Shown here: positions 44,501 to 53,498 of the stretch, piece after piece | Position numbering within the stretch: the stretch's first letter is position 1 | Layout of the letters: each line of letters begins with the position of its first letter | Assembly: GCA_016716065.1 (NCBI GenBank) | Contig: JADJXA010000016.1 | Location: 1-64,000 of the forward strand | DNA from: Candidatus Leptovillus gracilis | GTDB lineage: Bacteria > Chloroflexota > Anaerolineae > Promineifilales > Promineifilaceae | DNA: 64,000 bases | Direction: 5' to 3' | Position numbers and translations under genes: made by a program | The notes under the pieces: generated by a model | What the model was told of the DNA's origin: nothing | Databases searched by the model: none | What the model saw: only the letters and a program-made list of their open reading frames with translations

Positions 44501-44981
44501 TATCGCTGCCGAAATCGGTAATCCGCTGCTGCGGGCGTATGGGTTGACCAGTTTGGGTCATGCGCTGCGGGGACAGAAACAGTGGGAACGGGCAACGGCC
44601 GTTTACCATGACGCCATTATCATCTGGCAAGCGTTAGACATGACGGGGCTGTTGGCCGAAACACAGGCCGCTCTGTCCGCTGTCTACCATGCCGCCGGAC
44701 GGCCGTCCGACGCCTGGCCCCTGCTGGAAGCGGCTCTGACGTATCTGGCCAACAATCCCCAACCCGATTGCGACGCGCCTGGCGAGATGTATTTGCATTG
44801 TGTGATACTGCTGCAAGCGAAAGGCGATAAACGCGCAGAGCAAGTGCTGGCCCACGGGATAGAGATGCTGCGCCAGCAGGCGGTCGGCATTACTGACGCC
44901 GCCGACAGGACTGTGTTTCTTGATGGGATTGAGTCTCACCGAGGCCTGTTTGCTTTGCCCATAATGACCCCCAAAAATTAA
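41592..44981 (+). CDS. SARP/AfsR-type transcriptional regulator (BTAD-NB-ARC-TPR)
   Basis: 1129 residues. An OmpR-like winged helix (residues 1-95, MLKFHLLGRPQISLDDQPV..), a BTAD domain (about 95-240, LLAIEPWREQSHRALMRLLARTDQFNAALRQYE), an NB-ARC ATPase (P-loop GPGGSGKTRLAL near 277, LLLLDNVEQAL for Walker B), and TPR repeats over the C-terminal 400 residues. Such STAND regulators switch by ATP and a TPR-bound inducer to activate nearby genes. ATG 41592 gives the HLLG start. The gene is followed by a MITE, then an ABC exporter that could be a target; this is only positional. Confidence 0.92.
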   Translation: MLKFHLLGRPQISLDDQPVMGFASEKELLLLCYLLLNPGEHSRPQLAGLLWGEMSEERARANLSTAVYNLRQLLPNAIEATRKTAVLNPDQPVWLDTAVLQQALDKNDATLDAAVAHYRGPFLDGLYPQDAPELESWLQQERERWRLLALTALDHLAQQHSQTGEWDKAIASLRRLLAIEPWREQSHRALMRLLARTDQFNAALRQYETCRTLLQEELGVEPMAETTAVYQSIQAARQRPHPHNLPPQPTPLVGRAAELGQLFTWFNDPARRLITLAGPGGSGKTRLALAAASDQAYAFLDGVVFAPLAEATNRAGLVQAIAAALGLTLVVGAEQAELLAYLRDKEMLLLLDNVEQALEPAADLVVALLEDAPRLHLLVTSREYLQLRWETRLPVAGLPTPPIAAVDVAAFDAVQLFVQMGQRVRPDFTLAGEETAVADLCRMVEGAPLALELAASLLDAEAPPQLLVQIRGSFDRLATTMRDVPTRHRSLRAVFDHSWALLTAAQQAALPRLALFHGGFTPPAALAVAAASPALLASLAAKTLIRATGNGRYALHELIRQYALERLGDQRQAAADHAAYFTAQLEQATGALRGPQQTAVARQLLADLANIEVAWQEGISAGNTALLLAMAPGLARFYEVAGLFQAGEAAFGAALDGLAAANPTLKLYLAAFLLERQEYAAAATAVAAAFAAGLPSPALLAQAHLIKAAVSLRQGNAAAAQETIAQALVEAEAAQNPWLQAQAWRLLGQLGERTGDYDQAEQAIRQALTIYEASGDPLGLARTYQALGSVYFRRGDYAAAKELLEKALAMQRQVDPTGLSSARVLVALGTVASNLGQEKQGEAYFQESLAVFQQMGDRANAALAANMLGRGAAWDYDFSRARTYYAQALAWYQEIGQRKGIADTQRYLADLALTLGQYEEAERWLTAVLETYRAIQDKRSVGTTLTRLALVSHYRGDRQTAEQQAEAALAIAAEIGNPLLRAYGLTSLGHALRGQKQWERATAVYHDAIIIWQALDMTGLLAETQAALSAVYHAAGRPSDAWPLLEAALTYLANNPQPDCDAPGEMYLHCVILLQAKGDKRAEQVLAHGIEMLRQQAVGITDAADRTVFLDGIESHRGLFALPIMTPKN

Positions 44982-44998
44982 ACTGCATACTCAGTTCA

Positions 44999-45174
44999 GG
45001 CATGGTTCATTTCAAGCGTGTCATGCTGAGAGCCTGTGCTGAGCGAAGCCGAAGCATCCTCCGAAGGATCCCGTTCCTCTGGCGGCAGCGGGATGCTTCG
45101 CTCCGAAGACTCCGCTCAGCATGACAATGCAGCGCGAATTTGTAAAAAAGATGTTTCGCTTGATGAACCATGCC
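44999..45174 (+). mobile_element. MITE, 176 bp, no clear target duplication
   Basis: GGCATGGTTCAT at 44999 and ATGAACCATGCC at 45174 bound the same palindromic core as at 11817. Flanks (TCAGTTCA, CATAATCG) do not match, so the insertion site has drifted or rearranged. Confidence 0.85.
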
Positions 45175-45517
45175 CATAATCGCGTTTCATACACCACGCG
45201 AGAACGCGAAAAGAATTTCGCGGCTGCATCATTGGGATGACCGACCACTGAAAAGCCCTGGACTTACCGGTGGAGTTGTTGGTAAAAACGGCCGTTCTCG
45301 GCTATCTTTACTCCCAACAACAGCATCCTACCAGCCTGTCGGAGAACTCAGGATAGGTACACGGATTGAACGGATTCGACGGATTTTTACGGATACATCA
45401 CCAGAAAATCGGTGTAAATCCGTTAAATCCGTGTCATCCGTGTATCCATTTCTACTTTTCCGACAACCTGCTAGAGGCGACAAACTCCTTGGCAGATGCA
45501 AAGCAGGGACGACAATT
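45175..45517. other. Intergenic region upstream of the ABC transporter
   Basis: No gene before ATG 45518. It contains the CACGGAT/ATCCGTG palindromic repeat at 45355-45447 and one copy of the AACGGCCGTT motif near 45290. The in-frame extension to 45170 is not supported by a ribosome site or conservation. Confidence 0.45.
45355..45447. repeat. ACGGATT-based imperfect palindrome
   Basis: Left part runs GGTACACGGATTGAACGGAT; right part runs AAATCCGTTAAATCCGTGTC. The two halves are inverted relative to each other and form a long imperfect hairpin. Similar short ACGGAT repeats are widespread in bacterial genomes. No function is visible. Confidence 0.6.
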
Positions 45518-46423
45518 ATGGACCATGTAATAGAAACCAGAGACCTGACCGTCTATTACAACCGACATCGTGGAATTATTGATGTCAATCTGACGGTCGA
45601 AAAAGGAGAAGTGTTTGGCTTCTTAGGGCCAAACGGCGCGGGCAAGACCACCACCCAACGGGTCTTGCTCGACGTGATTCGCCCCACTAAAGGGCAGGCA
45701 TTCATCTTTGGCAAAGATTGCCAAAAAGAAGGCGTCGCCATCCGCCAACGGGTAGGCTATCTGCCCGGTGAGTTGAGCCTGTACGCCAACATGAAGGCGC
45801 AAGAATTTTTCGAGATGATAGATGCGCTGTGGGGCAACCAGGGTGATAAGGCGTATCGGGATTTATTATGTGAACGGCTTAATCTGGACGCCGACCGGAA
45901 AATCCGTGAATTCTCCCGGGGAAACAAGCAAAAAGTGGGTGTTGTGGCCGCTTTCATGCACAAGCCCGATTTGCTAATTCTCGATGAGCCGACCAGTGGG
46001 CTGGACCCATTGGTGCAGCAAAGTGTGTTGGAAATAGTGCGCGAGGCGAAAGCCGACGGCCGTACCGTCTTTTTCTCGTCTCACATTTTGCCGGAAGTAC
46101 AAGCTGTCTGTGACCGCGTGGGCATTATCCGTGAAGGAGAATTGGTGGCAACGCAGCGCATCGAGGATTTGGTGCGGCAGCACTTCAAGCGGGTACGGCT
46201 CGATTTTGTCACAATGCCGCCGGCTGACGCCTTTGCTTTCGACGGGGTGACAGAAATTTCCCGCGACGAGCAGGGGGTGTCTTTGGAAATCAAGGCTAAT
46301 TTAAATGCGGTCATGGCAACGGCCGTTACTTACCACATCACCAACATCAAAACCGAGTCTGTCTCCCTGGAAGACATCTTCCTGGCCTATTACAGCCGGC
46401 AAAATGGAGGCGACCATGTTTAG
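45518..46423 (+). CDS. ABC transporter ATP-binding protein
   Basis: 301 residues. Walker A GFLGPNGAGKTTTQRVL, signature FSRGNKQKVGVV, Walker B LLILDEPTSGLDP and switch His VFFSSHILPEVQ are all intact. The C-terminal extension is typical of ABC-2-type exporters (beta-exotoxin/antibiotic export). It overlaps the permease gene by 8 bases. Substrate unknown. Start set at ATG 45518, close to the RBS-like CAGGGAC. Confidence 0.93.
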   Translation: MDHVIETRDLTVYYNRHRGIIDVNLTVEKGEVFGFLGPNGAGKTTTQRVLLDVIRPTKGQAFIFGKDCQKEGVAIRQRVGYLPGELSLYANMKAQEFFEMIDALWGNQGDKAYRDLLCERLNLDADRKIREFSRGNKQKVGVVAAFMHKPDLLILDEPTSGLDPLVQQSVLEIVREAKADGRTVFFSSHILPEVQAVCDRVGIIREGELVATQRIEDLVRQHFKRVRLDFVTMPPADAFAFDGVTEISRDEQGVSLEIKANLNAVMATAVTYHITNIKTESVSLEDIFLAYYSRQNGGDHV

Positions 46424-47246
46424 ACTGTTACGACAAGAACTCTATTTTCGGCGTAATGCCATGATCGGCTGGGGACTGGCCCTCTGCTTTTTCCCCGTGG
46501 TGTACGTCGGTTTATACCCCTCCTTTGCCGAGCAGATGGTCAATTTTCAAGCAATGATGGACCTGGCTATCTATCAGGCGATGGGTATCAGCATGGGCAG
46601 CTTCGAGGATTATATGGCTTCCACCGTCACCAATTTGGTTCCGGTGATTATTTCCATTTATGCCGTTGTCAGCGGCACCGGAACCTTAGCCGGTGAAGAG
46701 GATGACGGCCGTTTAGAGATGATCATTACGTCCCCCCTACCCCGCTGGCAAATTATCGCCACCAAAGCAATCGCCACCGGCTTTGCCCTGCTGGTCATCC
46801 TGTCCACCGTTGGACTGGCAGCCGCCTTAACCCTGGCCAATATCTCCAGCCAGATAACCACCGAAGTGCTGCCGATGAATGTCTTTGCCAGTTTGCTGGC
46901 GGCCTGGCCCCTGACGATGGGCTTTGCCATGATCAGCCTCTTCCTCGGCGCATTCACGCCCAACCGTCGCGCCGCCTCGGCCATCGCCACCGCTGTCGTA
47001 CTCATTAGCTACCTGGGCAACAATCTGACTGGCATGATCGAGTCGCTGGAAAATCTCAAATGGATTTTCTTGTTCCACTACTTTGATGCTTCGGCCAATG
47101 CACTGCTCAATGGGCAAGTGGGCAGCAATGTCGTTGCGCTCCTGCTGTTCAGTCTGGCGGCGTTTGGGCTGGCGGCGTTCTTTTTCCAGCGGCGCGATAT
47201 TACCGTTGGCGTCTGGCCCTGGCAAAAAGGGAAGCTGCCCGCTTAG
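46416..47246 (+). CDS. ABC-2-type permease
   Basis: A 276-residue membrane protein with six predicted helices: LYFRRNAMIGWGLALCFFPVV, LVPVIISIYAVVSGTGTLAGEEDDGRLEMII (the conserved cytosolic loop of ABC-2 permeases), and C-terminal VVALLLFSLAAFGLAAFFFQRRDI. Starts in the last codons of the ATPase gene (8-bp overlap), so the two form one exporter. GGAGGCGACC is its ribosome site. Substrate unknown, though drug or lipid export is common for the class. Confidence 0.88.
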   Translation: MFRLLRQELYFRRNAMIGWGLALCFFPVVYVGLYPSFAEQMVNFQAMMDLAIYQAMGISMGSFEDYMASTVTNLVPVIISIYAVVSGTGTLAGEEDDGRLEMIITSPLPRWQIIATKAIATGFALLVILSTVGLAAALTLANISSQITTEVLPMNVFASLLAAWPLTMGFAMISLFLGAFTPNRRAASAIATAVVLISYLGNNLTGMIESLENLKWIFLFHYFDASANALLNGQVGSNVVALLLFSLAAFGLAAFFFQRRDITVGVWPWQKGKLPA

Positions 47247-47450
47247 CGATCATCGAGAAATTACATGGCCCAGATTGGACCAATCTTCAACTGGCCTGGA
47301 CGCGGATGACGTGGGCTTTTACCCTGCGCCCAGGACTGGCGAGTTCGGCGGTTCGATGGCGACGCGCAGCATGGGCACGATGCTCTCCACTCTTGCAAGA
47401 TGACGCCGGGCATTTGCCGCGCTTTTAGCTCCCGAAGGACAAAACTTAAT

Positions 47451-49430
47451 TCATTCAGCGCTTCCGTCGGCCGTCTCTGGATCAGGTGTGGGGGCCACGG
47501 TTGGCGTCGCCGCTGGTGGAACCAGCGGGTCCAGTTTTGTTACTTCAATCACTTCCATCGTCAAGCCAATTTTGTCAAGAATCCCTTCATTGGATAAGGT
47601 GGCGCCAATGTTTTCTTGCAAGCTTTCTACGGCAAAAAGTGGGATAGCGCTGGTAGAGCGCACCACCAACTCCATTTGCAGCGCGCCATTTTGAAAAGAA
47701 ACGATCTGCAAATCCACCAATTCCGCGCCGACCACTTCTTGTACAAGTTGGTCTGTTACCTGGTAGATGCGCGCTTCTGCTTGCCGGCTTTTCAGCAGTT
47801 CAAACGTAAAAAAGGCCAACAAGGCCGTTACCAAAACCAGTGAGAACAAAGAGACCCGGAAGGCGCGCGTTTGAATGCGCTTGCGATCCTTGCGCGTGGT
47901 GGTTGGCCGGAACCCCAATACCAGAAACATAAATGAGGAAGCCGAAGCAATGGCCACAAAGTTGGTCATAAACAGCAACAACGCGCCCAACGGTAGACGG
48001 AAGGCGTCATTGGCTAACACGGCCGTCAGACTAAGCACTGGCATTTGGAAAAGGGAAACAACGGCGGCCATCAACGTTAAGCCCACAGCTGTCAGGGGCG
48101 GAACAAGCGCCGCGGCAATCGCCACTCCCGGCAGCGCCCCGGCAGCGTCGGAACGGCACAGGGCATAGGCGGCCGCCAGACCAGAAAATAAGGCGATGCC
48201 CAGATCAATCAGGCTGGGCTGGGTGCGCGCCAATATTTCGTTGGAAAGCGGCTGGTTAAAGGTGATTAATCCGGCTATCGCCCCCACCATAATCGTCAGA
48301 ATGACGCCTTGCAGTACGGCCGTAATCGATCGCTTCAAGAACCGGGCGTCGCCTAACACGGTGGCCAGCCCCACGCCGATGATCGGGGACATGAGTGGGG
48401 CTACCAGCATGGCGCCAATCACCACCGCCGGGCTGTTTACCACAAGCCCCAGCGACGCAATCATGGCGGCTAGAGAGATGAGCATATAATAATCTACGTC
48501 TGGCCGGGCATTGCGGCGAATACGCACGTAGGCATCGGCACGGTCGGTTACGCTCAGGCGGGGGATGAGCATTTGCAGACGCCAGGAAAGGCGTTCGCCG
48601 AGATTGGCAAACAGACGACGTGGTTCGCGCGCGACAGCAACTGGGCGCTTGCTCATGCGCACCACTGCGCCGGGAATATCGCCAAAAAGCGCCTTGTCTA
48701 TGGAACTCTCCCGGCTGGAACCGATGATAACCAGGTCATATCCGGTGGCAGCTTCCCGAACAATGGCTTCGGATACCGAGTCTGCCTGGACCAGTTTACT
48801 TTCGATACGGCCGTTGGCATCCACAAATTCTAACAACTGCCGCAAGCGCGCATAGCCCAGGGCTTCCGCGCCAGATACCTGGTGGACCGACGCCACATAC
48901 AAGACAGTTATTTGTGTGTCTGGCGTAAGCGGCAGCAAGAAGGTAAGCGCATGGGCTGTGTTTGGACCACCGGCAGTGGGCACGAGGATTTTCTTGAGAC
49001 CGGACTGTCTGGGGACGGCCGTTGTTCCCACCACTTCCTCGCGGTCGCCGCGCAAGGCAATGACCGCGCAAGGAACGCGGTTTAGATCGTATCGCATTTG
49101 GCTGTCGGCATGGGCCAGCAGTAAGTCAATTCCCGCTTTGCGCGTGAGATCTACCAGGGTTTGCGTGGCGTCTGGGCCGCTAACCAATAGGGCAGTCGTG
49201 TCACAATCTGGTGGACAAACGCCTTGCGCCGCTGTTAACGTGGATTGACAGGCCGCCACCGTTTCAGCATTTTCTCCGGCAGCCAGCGCCGCAACAATCA
49301 ATTGCCCATTGTTGGCGCGGGCCAACGCCAGACCCAACTGCCAGGCGCGCCCCAATTCACCCGACGGATTCAGCAAAATCAGGACGCGCCATTTTTTTTC
49401 TTGAGGAAGGACACCTGAGAGAAGTTTCAT
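47451..49430 (-). CDS. Usp-DUF389 membrane protein
   Basis: 659 residues: two N-terminal universal-stress-protein-like domains (about 1-130 and 135-270, with ILVPTAGGPNTAHAL and DLVIIGSSRESSIDKALFGDIPGAVV carrying the ATP-binding GSSRES..G motif), then a membrane DUF389 domain of about six helices (ISLAAMIASLGLVVNSPAVVIGAMLVAPLMSPIIGVG, the family hallmark) and a C-terminal coiled segment. DUF389 proteins are annotated TIGR00341-like and their transport role is unproven. The fused sensor-like Usp domains suggest nucleotide control. Confidence 0.85.
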   Translation of the reverse strand: MKLLSGVLPQEKKWRVLILLNPSGELGRAWQLGLALARANNGQLIVAALAAGENAETVAACQSTLTAAQGVCPPDCDTTALLVSGPDATQTLVDLTRKAGIDLLLAHADSQMRYDLNRVPCAVIALRGDREEVVGTTAVPRQSGLKKILVPTAGGPNTAHALTFLLPLTPDTQITVLYVASVHQVSGAEALGYARLRQLLEFVDANGRIESKLVQADSVSEAIVREAATGYDLVIIGSSRESSIDKALFGDIPGAVVRMSKRPVAVAREPRRLFANLGERLSWRLQMLIPRLSVTDRADAYVRIRRNARPDVDYYMLISLAAMIASLGLVVNSPAVVIGAMLVAPLMSPIIGVGLATVLGDARFLKRSITAVLQGVILTIMVGAIAGLITFNQPLSNEILARTQPSLIDLGIALFSGLAAAYALCRSDAAGALPGVAIAAALVPPLTAVGLTLMAAVVSLFQMPVLSLTAVLANDAFRLPLGALLLFMTNFVAIASASSFMFLVLGFRPTTTRKDRKRIQTRAFRVSLFSLVLVTALLAFFTFELLKSRQAEARIYQVTDQLVQEVVGAELVDLQIVSFQNGALQMELVVRSTSAIPLFAVESLQENIGATLSNEGILDKIGLTMEVIEVTKLDPLVPPAATPTVAPTPDPETADGSAE

Positions 49431-49599
49431 GGAGCAGAAGTATAGCCGAGATTCCAGGCTGCCGGGAGTCTTTGTCCAGATGTTCCTTAGATTTAATCGA
49501 AAACAACTTTATGTCGCGCAAAAACAGGGATTACGGCCGTGCTGCGGAACAATCAGGCGAAAGATTTTGTGACGGCCGTTTTTTCGTTAAAATACCCTT

Positions 49600-50441
49600 A
49601 TGAACAAACCAAACTGGATAACCGTCAAAGAATATCAAGACATCACCTATAAAAAGTCCGATGGCGTAGCGCGCATCGCCTTTAACCGGCCCAACGTGCG
49701 CAACGCCTTCCGCCCGAAAACGGTCGCCGAACTATTCGAGGCTTTTGTAGACGCCCGCGAAGACACCTCCATTGGCGTGGTGCTGTTTTCCGCCGAAGGT
49801 CCGTCTGGCAAAGATGGCGTTTACGCCTTTGCAGCGGTGGCGACCAGAACACGCGCGGCCAGCAAGGCTATGTGGACGACGATGGGATGCCCCGGCTGAA
49901 CATCCTGGAAGTACAGCGGCTGATTCGCTTTATGCCCAAGGTGGTCATCGCTGTCGTCCCCGGTTGGGCGGTAGGCGGCGGCCACAGCCTGCACGTCGTC
50001 TGCGACCTGACCCTGGCCAGCCAGGAACACGCCATCTTCAAACAGACCGACGCCGACGTCACCAGCTTTGATGGGGGCTACGGTTCGGCTTATCTGGCAA
50101 AAATGGTGGGGCAAAAACGAGCGCGCGAGATATTCTTCCTCGGCCGCAATTACTCGGCGCAGGAAGCCTACGAGATGGGCATGGTCAACGCCGTTATCCC
50201 CCACGAGGAACTGGAAGAGACAGCCTACCAATGGGCGCAAGAAATCCTGGCCAAGTCACCCACCTCCATCAAAATGATCAAGTTCGCCATGAACCTGACG
50301 GACGATGGTCTGGTGGGGCAACAAATTTTTGCCGGAGAGGCCACCCGTCTGGCCTACATGACCGAAGAGGCCAAAGAGGGCCGCAACGCCTTTTTGGAAA
50401 AACGCAAACCAGATTTTAAAGACATCAAGTGGATTCCGTAG
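49600..50441 (+). pseudogene. menB: 1,4-dihydroxy-2-naphthoyl-CoA synthase, single-base frameshift
   Basis: The two frames join into one crotonase of about 280 residues. The first part ends GKDGVYAF; the expected CSGGDQNTRGQQGY hallmark of MenB is read in the next frame, from about 49829, followed by VVAVVPGWAVGGGHSLHVVCDLTLAS and GSFDGGYGSAYLA-type oxyanion and active-site motifs. The shift fits loss of one T in a run (TTTT to TTT) at about 49828-49831. MenB makes 1,4-dihydroxy-2-naphthoyl-CoA in menaquinone synthesis; menaquinone would serve the sdh complex downstream. An assembly error is quite possible, so the gene may be functional in the organism. Confidence 0.85.
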
Positions 50442-50572
50442 CGAATATGGATACTGTCAGGTCTCCGGTGGGGCTGAACGCTTACCCCTGAAATACTCCT
50501 ATAATACTTCTTCTGGCACTTCATGATGCCGTCGTTATCCGGTATGATTCAAGCATGACAGGGAAGTTAACC

Positions 50573-50818
50573 ATGCACGAAACGGCCGTTTACCGAATTT
50601 GTATCCAGGGGGCGCTAGATGAAACCTGGACCAGATGGTTGGGCGCCGATTTGCGTGTACAAGTCCATCACGACGACCCCGAATCAACCACCACCACCCT
50701 CACTGGCAAAATAAGCGACCAGGCGGCGCTGATAGGCTTGCTCAGCAGTCTGTACAACGTGAATTTACCGCTGTTAGCGGTTGAACGGCTGGAAGCGGCC
50801 GAGACAATGAGATCATAA
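50573..50818 (+). CDS. Small hypothetical protein before the alkyl sulfatase
   Basis: An 81-residue protein starting MHETAVYRICIQGALDETWTRWL and ending in LLSSLYNVNLPLLAVERLE. The pattern (ligand-free alpha/beta protein with LxGxxxDQAAL) is one I recognise from small Chloroflexota genes next to hydrolases, but the family function is unknown. ATG 50573 has GGGAAG upstream; ATG 50555 is possible. It is 17 bp from the alkyl sulfatase gene and so probably co-transcribed. Confidence 0.6.
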   Translation: MHETAVYRICIQGALDETWTRWLGADLRVQVHHDDPESTTTTLTGKISDQAALIGLLSSLYNVNLPLLAVERLEAAETMRS

Positions 50819-50835
50819 CAAAAAGGAAGGATTTT

Positions 50836-52743
50836 ATGGCACAGCAAAAAGATGCAACCAGGTTTACCAAGTCAGTCAACGACGCCCTACTCAGTACACT
50901 GAACTGGGACGACGTTCGGGACTTTGAGGCGTCCGGTCGAGGCTTTATCGCCAGTCTGGATGACCCGGTGATTCGGGATGAAAACGGCCGTGCCGTCTGG
51001 GATCTCAACGCCTACCTCTTCCTCGAAGAAGAGACCGCTCCACCCAGCGTCAACCCCAGCCTGTGGCGGCAGTCCCGCCTGAATGCCAACGACCACGGCC
51101 TTTTCAAAGTCACCGACGGCGTCTACCAGATTCGCGGCTTCGACCTATCCGTCATGAGCATCATCGAAACCGACAGCGGTTATCTGGTGATAGACCCGCT
51201 GATTACACCGCGGACCGCCGAAGCGGGCATGGGACTGGTCTACCAACACCTCGGCCGCAAACCCATTGTCGCCGTCATCTACACCCACAGCCACATTGAC
51301 CATTGGGGCGGCGTGAAAGGGGTGATATCCCAGGCTGATGTGCAGTCCGGCCAGGTGAAGGTGATTGCCCCGGACCATTTCATGGAATACGCCATCAGTG
51401 AAAACGTCATCGCCGGGAATGTGATGAGCCGCCGCGCCAGCTATATGTATGGCAACCTGCTGCCCAAAGACCCCAAGGGACAGGTGGGCGCCGGTCTGGG
51501 GCAAACCACCTCAGCCGATGTCCCCACGCTCATCGGGCCAACCGACACCGTTACCCACACCGGCCAAACAATGGTCATAGATGGCCTGGAAATCGAGTTC
51601 CAACTGACCCCCGGCACGGAAGCCCCGGCCGAAATGAATTTCCTCTTCCCCCAACACCGCGTCTTGTGCATGGCGGAAAATGTCTCGCATAACATGCACA
51701 ATCTCTACACCTTGCGCGGGGCGCAGGTGCGCAACCCCAAAGTGTGGGCGCATTATATTGACGAGGCGATTGAGCTGTTTGACGGCCGTTACGACACCAT
51801 CTTTTCCTCCCACCATTGGCCCACCTGGGGGGCGGAAGCCGGCGTCGAATACTTGAAGAAACAGCGCGACATGTACAAATATCTGCACGATGAAACCATG
51901 CGCCTGGCCAATCAGGGCTACACCCTGCTGGAAATCCCGGAAATCGTCGAAAGCCAACTTCCGGCCGACTTGTTCCACGCCTGGTACAACCGCGGCTACT
52001 ACGGCACTGTCAGCCACAACGTCAAAGCGGTCTACCAGCATTATCTGGGCTTCTTCGATGGGAATCCGGCCACCCTCCAACCCCTGCCGCCGGAAGCGGC
52101 CGGCAAAAAATACGTCGAATTCATGGGCGGGGCGGACAACCTATTGGCGAAAGCGCGGGAATCGTTTGACAAAGGCGAGTACCGTTGGGTCGCCCAGGTG
52201 GTCAATCACCTCGTCTTTGCCGACCCGAACAACAAAGCGGCCCACGACCTGCAAGCCGACACTCTGGAACAATTGGGCTACCAGGCAGAGTCCGGCCCGT
52301 GGCGCAACTTCTACCTCAGCGCCGCCAAAGAGCTGCGCGATGGCGTGCTTGACCTGGCCGCACCCAAAACGGCCAGCCCCGACGTGATCAAGGCGATGTC
52401 GCTGGAGATGTTCTTCGACCTGCTGGCGGTGCGCCTCATCGGCCCCAAAGCGGCCGGGCGGGTGATCACCCTCAACGCTCACTTCACCGACATCCAGGCG
52501 CAGTATGTGCTGACGGTGGAGAACGGGGTATTGCACTACGCCAAAGATAAACAAGCCGCCCAGGCCGACGCCACCCTCATCACTACCCGCACCGCCCTGG
52601 ATGAAATCCTTCTGGGAGAAGCGACGCTGGCTGAAAAGGCAGCCGCCGGCCAGGCCCGGGTCGAAGGCAGCCAGGAAAAGTTGATCGAGTTCCTGTCCCT
52701 GCTCGACAACTTTGAATTCTGGTTTAACATCGTCACACCGTAG
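50836..52743 (+). CDS. Alkyl sulfatase (SdsA1/YjcS-type metallo-beta-lactamase fold)
   Basis: 635 residues. A metallo-beta-lactamase domain with THSHIDHWGGV (HxHxDH zinc site near residue 150), a helical dimerisation domain in the middle, and an SCP2-like C-terminal domain (FFDLLAVRLIGPKAAGRVITLNAHF). These are class III alkylsulfatases that hydrolyse long-chain alkyl sulfates such as SDS. No signal peptide is visible, so cytoplasmic. AAAAAGGAAGG precedes ATG 50836. Confidence 0.92.
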   Translation: MAQQKDATRFTKSVNDALLSTLNWDDVRDFEASGRGFIASLDDPVIRDENGRAVWDLNAYLFLEEETAPPSVNPSLWRQSRLNANDHGLFKVTDGVYQIRGFDLSVMSIIETDSGYLVIDPLITPRTAEAGMGLVYQHLGRKPIVAVIYTHSHIDHWGGVKGVISQADVQSGQVKVIAPDHFMEYAISENVIAGNVMSRRASYMYGNLLPKDPKGQVGAGLGQTTSADVPTLIGPTDTVTHTGQTMVIDGLEIEFQLTPGTEAPAEMNFLFPQHRVLCMAENVSHNMHNLYTLRGAQVRNPKVWAHYIDEAIELFDGRYDTIFSSHHWPTWGAEAGVEYLKKQRDMYKYLHDETMRLANQGYTLLEIPEIVESQLPADLFHAWYNRGYYGTVSHNVKAVYQHYLGFFDGNPATLQPLPPEAAGKKYVEFMGGADNLLAKARESFDKGEYRWVAQVVNHLVFADPNNKAAHDLQADTLEQLGYQAESGPWRNFYLSAAKELRDGVLDLAAPKTASPDVIKAMSLEMFFDLLAVRLIGPKAAGRVITLNAHFTDIQAQYVLTVENGVLHYAKDKQAAQADATLITTRTALDEILLGEATLAEKAAAGQARVEGSQEKLIEFLSLLDNFEFWFNIVTP

Positions 52744-52769
52744 GGAAGAAGGGGAGACAAGGAGACAAG

Positions 52770-52804
52770 GAGAACGGGAGACGAGGAGACGTTCTCCCGT
52801 TCTC
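52770..52804. terminator. 12-bp hairpin between sulfatase and GAP gene
   Basis: GAGAACGGGAGA and TCTCCCGTTCTC are inverted with an 11-nt loop. No T-run follows, so termination strength is uncertain. Confidence 0.5.
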
Positions 52805-52823
52805 ACCAGCAAAAAGGAATCCT

Positions 52824-53498
52824 ATGGGTGATGTACTGCTAGAACTTCTGCCGGTGATAATCGGCGCGGCCGTTGTGCCGTTGTATCCCATCATTGTGCT
52901 GCTTTTGCTGCAAAGCAAAGGTGGGCTGAACAAATCGTTGGCTTTTGTCTTTGGCGGCATAGCCATGCGCCTGGCGCAGGGTGTACTGTTTGGCCTGGTT
53001 CTAGGTGCGGCCATGTCCGCCAACGGCGAAGATGGGCAACAGTTGATAGCCTCGACGCTGCTGCTGGTGGTGGGCGTTCTGCTGCTGGTGACCGCCTTCA
53101 AGAAGTGGCGCAAAGAAGAAGACCCGGATGCGCCACCGCCGCAGTGGATGACCGGCATCACCAACCTGTCGGCGCTGAAGGCTGTCGGCGCGGGAGCGTT
53201 GTTTGTGACCATTGCTGTGAAGCAGTGGGTCTTTACCCTGTCGGCCATCAGCATCATCAGCGAGGCGGTGTTGAGCAGATCAACCGGTATTGGTCTCTAT
53301 CTGTTCTACATCCTGACCACCCAACTATTGGTGCTGCCACCCATTCTGTTTTACGCCATTGCACCGGGGCGGGCAGCCAAACCACTGCAAGCAGCGCAGA
53401 GCTGGCTGGAACACAACAATCGTGTCATCGTCATGACGGTGTCGTTCATTTTTGGGCTGTGGTTCTCGTATAAGGGTATCACCGGGCTGCTTGGATGA
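52824..53498 (+). CDS. GAP-family (Sap-like) integral membrane protein
   Basis: A 224-residue protein of six predicted helices: LLPVIIGAAVVPLYPIIVLLLL, GLNKSLAFVFGGIAMRLAQG, LLLVVGVLLLVTAF and IVMTVSFIFGLWFSYKGITG. This layout matches GAP (glycolipid-addressing, LysE-like) proteins, thought to move lipids or small molecules. Its stop overlaps the following membrane-protein gene by 4 bases. Substrate unknown. Confidence 0.7.
   Translation: MGDVLLELLPVIIGAAVVPLYPIIVLLLLQSKGGLNKSLAFVFGGIAMRLAQGVLFGLVLGAAMSANGEDGQQLIASTLLLVVGVLLLVTAFKKWRKEEDPDAPPPQWMTGITNLSALKAVGAGALFVTIAVKQWVFTLSAISIISEAVLSRSTGIGLYLFYILTTQLLVLPPILFYAIAPGRAAKPLQAAQSWLEHNNRVIVMTVSFIFGLWFSYKGITGLLG

Noticed and set aside
45170..45517. 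Upstream extension of the ABC ATP-binding protein to 45170
   Set aside because: It runs through a palindromic repeat and part of a MITE with no family similarity; ATG 45518 gives the normal domain start.
47247..47450. Possible remnant gene after the ABC permease
   Set aside because: A few open codons read KLHGPDWTNLQLAWTR-like text, but no frame is long enough or similar to a family I recognise.
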